Shown: one piece after another, positions 7,507-9,845 of the stretch
Layout: each line of letters opens with the position of its first letter
Position numbering within the stretch: position 1 is the first letter of the stretch
Source of the DNA: Bordetella parapertussis
Lineage (GTDB): Bacteria > Pseudomonadota > Gammaproteobacteria > Burkholderiales > Burkholderiaceae_D
Assembly (NCBI GenBank): GCA_945867725.1
Contig: CAMBJI010000052.1
Coordinates: 1 to 9,845 of the forward strand
Length of the DNA stretch: 9,845 bases
Direction: 5' to 3'
Program-made: the position numbers and the translations under genes
Notes under the pieces: model-generated
The model's input: only the letters and a program-made list of their open reading frames with translations
What the model was told of the DNA's origin: nothing
Databases searched by the model: none

Positions 7507-8154
7507 TCAAATAGTGTTAGCTAGCCAAGGGAAGCGATGGATGTGGCGCTCTTCAAAGGTATGAATGGCATCGGCTTGCTGTAGCGTCAGACCGATATCA
7601 TCGAGCCCATTGAGCAGGCAATGGCGGCGGAAGGTATCGACCTCGAAATGAAAGACCGAACTTGAATTGCTGGTCGAAACAGTTTGCTTGTCCAGATCAA
7701 TCACCAGACGGTAACTCGGGAACGCCTTGACCTCATTGAACAATTGATCGACCTGCGCTTCGGTCAGCACGATGGGCAGCAAGCCATTCTTGAAGCAGTT
7801 GTTGAAAAATATATCCGCAAAACTCGGCGCGATCACGGCGCGAAATCCATACTGATCCAGCGCCCAGGGTGCGTGTTCGCGTGAGGAACCGCAGCCGAAA
7901 TTTTTACGCGCCAGTAGAACCGACGCACCCTGATAGCGCGGCTGATTCAATATGAAATCAGGATTGAGCGGTCGCTTGCTGTTATCCATGCCGGGCTCGC
8001 CCTGATCGAGATAACGCCATTCGTCGAACAGATTGGGCCCAAATCCGGTGCGCTTGATGGATTTCAGGAATTGCTTGGGAATGATGGCATCGGTATCCAC
8101 GTTGGCGCGATCCAGCGGCGCGACCAGCCCATCTAGTAAAGTGAATTTATTCAT
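7507..8154 (-). CDS. leuD: 3-isopropylmalate dehydratase small subunit
   Basis: LeuD is the small, swivelling-domain subunit of isopropylmalate isomerase. With LeuC it converts 2-isopropylmalate to 3-isopropylmalate. The product has 215 residues, slightly longer than E. coli LeuD (about 201) and typical of proteobacterial LeuD. It starts [20 protein letters not shown], followed by [11 protein letters not shown], the usual N-terminus. [15 protein letters not shown] (85-99) is the substrate-binding loop, with the conserved [23 protein letters not shown] is the next conserved block. The gene starts 6 bases after the stop of the small lipoprotein gene and has no recognisable Shine-Dalgarno sequence. 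Its translation is probably coupled to that gene, which separates the two subunit genes. Confidence 0.98.
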   Translation of the reverse strand: MNKFTLLDGLVAPLDRANVDTDAIIPKQFLKSIKRTGFGPNLFDEWRYLDQGEPGMDNSKRPLNPDFILNQPRYQGASVLLARKNFGCGSSREHAPWALDQYGFRAVIAPSFADIFFNNCFKNGLLPIVLTEAQVDQLFNEVKAFPSYRLVIDLDKQTVSTSNSSSVFHFEVDTFRRHCLLNGLDDIGLTLQQADAIHTFEERHIHRFPWLANTI

Positions 8155-8160
8155 GAGATA

Positions 8161-8286
8161 TTATTTTTTGCTCGCGTCCTGAACTTTTTCACCCAATTTT
8201 TCGACATCCTTGCCGATACCATTAAGCGTGTTGCACCCTGAAACACCAAAGGCCAACGCGATAATCATGAGCATAAGTTTTTTCAT
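8161..8286 (-). CDS. Entericidin-like small lipoprotein
   Basis: I translated this 41-residue frame by hand. It begins MKKLMLMIIALAFGVSGC and ends VQDASKK. A lysine pair, a hydrophobic segment and the lipobox GVSGC predict cleavage before Cys18 and lipidation. The mature 24-residue peptide (CNTLNGIGKDVEKLGEKVQD...) is charged and probably amphipathic. The CNT...GIGKDVE pattern matches the entericidin A/B family (CNTTRGVGEDI in E. coli EcnB), membrane lipoproteins with a proposed toxin/antidote role in enterobacteria. GGGAG lies 7 bases before the ATG, a good ribosome-binding site. It follows leuC by 24 bases and precedes leuD by 6, so it is embedded in the leu operon. An entericidin-type gene at this place is, as I recall, common in Burkholderiales; its function there is unknown. 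No second partner gene is present, so an entericidin toxin-antidote pair is not supported. Confidence 0.9.
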   Translation of the reverse strand: MKKLMLMIIALAFGVSGCNTLNGIGKDVEKLGEKVQDASKK

Positions 8287-8310
8287 GGCTTTTCTCCCGG
8301 GGTGATTGAT

Positions 8311-9711
8311 TTACAGCTGACGTACATCGACAAAGTGACCCGCCACACCGGCCGCCGCTGCCATCGCGGGGCTGACCAAATGCGTTCTTCCACCCGCGCC
8401 TTGACGTCCTTCGAAATTACGATTGGACGTAGAAGCGCAACGTTCACCGGGCTCAAGACGATCGGCGTTCATCGCCAAACACATCGAGCAACCGGGCTCG
8501 CGCCATTCAAAACCGGCATCACGAAAAATCTTGTCCAATCCCTCGCGCTCGGCTTGCTCTTTGACGAGACCCGAACCCGGCACCACCATCGCGAGCTTCA
8601 CATTCGACGCGCGGAATTTACCGCGCACAACGGCCGCAGCCGCACGCAAATCTTCAATCCGCGAATTGGTGCAAGAGCCAATAAACACCTTGTCGATACG
8701 AATATCGTTGATGGCCGTATTGGGCTTGAGGCCCATGTAGACCAGCGCCTTCTCAATCGCATCACGCTTGGCGGGATCTTTTTCTTTGTCGGGGTCGGGC
8801 ACGCGATCATCCACGGCAACCACCATCTCGGGCGATGTACCCCAAGTGACTTGGGGACGAATGTCGGCCGCATCAAGCATGACGACTGCATCGAATTTTG
8901 CCTCCAGATCGGAATGCAGCGTGCGCCAGTAAGTGACTGCCTGCTCCCAATGCGGACCCACAGGCGAAAACGGCCTGCCCTTGACGTAGTTGATCGTGGT
9001 GTCATCAACAGCGATCATGCCGGCGCGTGCGCCCGCTTCGATGGCCATATTGCAAACCGTCATGCGACCTTCCATGGACAAAGCACGGATGGCCGAGCCC
9101 CCGAACTCAATTGCATAGCCAGTACCGCCCGCTGTGCCTATCTTGCCGATGACAGCCAACACAATATCTTTGGCTGTTACACCCGCACCGAGGCGACCTT
9201 CGACCTGTACCAACATGGCTTTGGATTTTTTGGCTAGCAGCGTTTGTGTGGCAAGCACATGCTCGACTTCAGAAGTGCCAATGCCGTGCGCCAGACAAGC
9301 GAACGCACCGTGCGTAGAGGTATGTGAATCACCACAAACCACCGTCATGCCGGGCAGCGTTGCGCCCTGCTCCGGTCCGATCACATGAACGATGCCTTGG
9401 CGCTTGTCGCGCATATTGAAATAGGTGAGGCCGTATTCGCGCGCATTGTCATCCAGCGTTTCAACCTGCAGGCGCGATATAGGATCTGCAATGCCCTCTG
9501 CCCGGTGCGTGGTGGGTACGTTATGGTCAGCGACCGCCAGATTGGCCGAGATTCGCCAGGGTTTGCGACCGGCCAGCTTCAGGCCTTCGAAGGCCTGCGG
9601 ACTGGTGACTTCGTGCACCAGATGCCGGTCAATGTAAAGAATGGTCGTGCCGTCCTCCGCGGTATGCACCACGTGGGACTGCCAGAGTTTGTCGTAGAGA
9701 GTTTGGGCCAT
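8311..9711 (-). CDS. leuC: 3-isopropylmalate dehydratase large subunit
   Basis: LeuC is the aconitase-family subunit of isopropylmalate isomerase that carries the [4Fe-4S] cluster. The product has 466 residues, the same as E. coli LeuC. It starts [40 protein letters not shown] (about 125-144) is the conserved aconitase block. [17 protein letters not shown] carries cluster ligand Cys347, and [11 protein letters not shown] carries Cys408 and Cys411, so all three ligands are present. The frame is closed upstream by a TAA at the -10 element, with no alternative start codon between, so 9711 is the only plausible ATG. No Shine-Dalgarno sequence is seen; a GC hairpin ends 5 bases before the ATG. It is the first gene of the leuC-lipoprotein-leuD-leuB unit. 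leuA is not in the window. Confidence 0.98.
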   Translation of the reverse strand: MAQTLYDKLWQSHVVHTAEDGTTILYIDRHLVHEVTSPQAFEGLKLAGRKPWRISANLAVADHNVPTTHRAEGIADPISRLQVETLDDNAREYGLTYFNMRDKRQGIVHVIGPEQGATLPGMTVVCGDSHTSTHGAFACLAHGIGTSEVEHVLATQTLLAKKSKAMLVQVEGRLGAGVTAKDIVLAVIGKIGTAGGTGYAIEFGGSAIRALSMEGRMTVCNMAIEAGARAGMIAVDDTTINYVKGRPFSPVGPHWEQAVTYWRTLHSDLEAKFDAVVMLDAADIRPQVTWGTSPEMVVAVDDRVPDPDKEKDPAKRDAIEKALVYMGLKPNTAINDIRIDKVFIGSCTNSRIEDLRAAAAVVRGKFRASNVKLAMVVPGSGLVKEQAEREGLDKIFRDAGFEWREPGCSMCLAMNADRLEPGERCASTSNRNFEGRQGAGGRTHLVSPAMAAAAGVAGHFVDVRQL

Positions 9712-9716
9712 GGCGG

Positions 9717-9741
9717 GATCGCGCGCAAGGCGCGCCTGATC
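9717..9741 (-). promoter_or_regulatory. GC-rich hairpin in the leuC leader
   Basis: In the leu transcript GAUC and GCGCGC pair with GCGCGC and GAUC around a 3-base CUU loop, with a 2-base AG bulge on the 5' side, giving a 10-bp stem. Its 3' end lies 5 bases before the leuC ATG, so it covers the position where a Shine-Dalgarno sequence would be. No U-tract follows, so it is not a terminator. A role in translation control or transcript stability is inference. Confidence 0.5.
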
Positions 9742-9758
9742 GAGAAAAACAGCCTGCG

Positions 9759-9767
9759 ATTATGCCA
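9759..9767 (-). promoter_or_regulatory. Probable sigma70 extended -10 promoter of the leu operon
   Basis: The minus strand reads TGGCATAAT, an extended -10 (TGN then CATAAT, five of six matching TATAAT), 47 bases before the leuC ATG. The region at the expected -35 distance reads GGCTTT, a poor match, as is common for extended -10 promoters. Transcription would start near 9752 and give a leader of about 40 bases. No leucine-codon leader peptide fits in this length, so classical leu attenuation is not supported. Confidence 0.5.
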
Positions 9768-9845
9768 TAGCCAAGGGGTGAAAAGCCGTTTCGGCACCGG
9801 CTCTCGGTGGCGGCTACAGCGACGAAAAGGCCCTCTCGATCGCCC
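9768..9845. other. Right edge upstream of the leu promoter, unassigned
   Basis: These 78 bases hold no gene I can identify. On the minus strand a frame is open from the edge to a TAG at 9814-9816, only ten codons, too short to call as the end of an upstream gene. The segment 9785-9811 is rich in short GC inverted repeats: GCCG/CGGC pairs, and CACCG/CGGTG around GCTCT. One of these, followed by TTTT on the minus strand, could be a weak terminator for an upstream gene. Confidence 0.3.

Noticed and set aside
8161..8286. Complete entericidin toxin-antidote pair
   Set aside because: Only one small lipoprotein gene is present, with no second one beside it, so the antidote/toxin arrangement of ecnAB is not supported.
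8302..9237. Long plus-strand open frame (311 codons) opposite leuC
   Set aside because: It is antisense to intact leuC, has no recognisable domain, and its residue pattern (His, Arg, Thr-rich) is that of a shadow of a GC-rich gene.
9712..9760. Leucine leader peptide and attenuator
   Set aside because: The leader of about 40 bases contains no start codon followed by leucine codons and no hairpin with a U-tract.

Overview
The window is a compact stretch of bacterial housekeeping DNA in which every supported gene lies on the minus strand. In transcription order (right to left) they are leuC, a 41-residue entericidin-like lipoprotein, leuD, leuB, asd, fimV, truA, trpF and the 5' part of trpB, which runs off the left edge. 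This leu-asd-fimV-truA-trpFB order is, from general knowledge, typical of Betaproteobacteria, especially Burkholderiales. Base composition is moderately GC-rich by eye. I favour a Burkholderiales member with mid GC, perhaps Oxalobacteraceae-like, but cannot name a genus from this sequence.

Layout. The right edge (9712-9845) holds the leader of the leu operon, with an extended -10 element and a strong GC hairpin just before leuC. From 9711 to 6420 are leuC, the lipoprotein gene, leuD and leuB, separated by only 6-24 bases. These encode both isopropylmalate isomerase subunits and isopropylmalate dehydrogenase. A 347-base gap (6073-6419) holds no gene but carries two 86-bp direct repeats built of stem-loops. 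Then follow asd (aspartate-semialdehyde dehydrogenase), a 155-base gap with a 14-bp palindrome, fimV (LysM/TPR inner-membrane polar protein), a 180-base gap, truA (tRNA pseudouridine synthase), and trpF and trpB almost end to end.

How the genes work together. LeuC, LeuD and LeuB carry out the second and third steps of leucine synthesis. Asd supplies the branch point for lysine, diaminopimelate, methionine and threonine. TrpF and TrpB belong to tryptophan synthesis. FimV, TruA and the lipoprotein are not biosynthetic and are probably passengers of a conserved gene order. All the enzymes look intact, with their key residues present.

I do not see a new defence, mobile or biosynthetic system here. 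The parts most worth a second look are the structured repeat pair between leuB and asd, the hexanucleotide array inside fimV, the lipoprotein gene between the two isomerase subunits, and the structured leuC leader.
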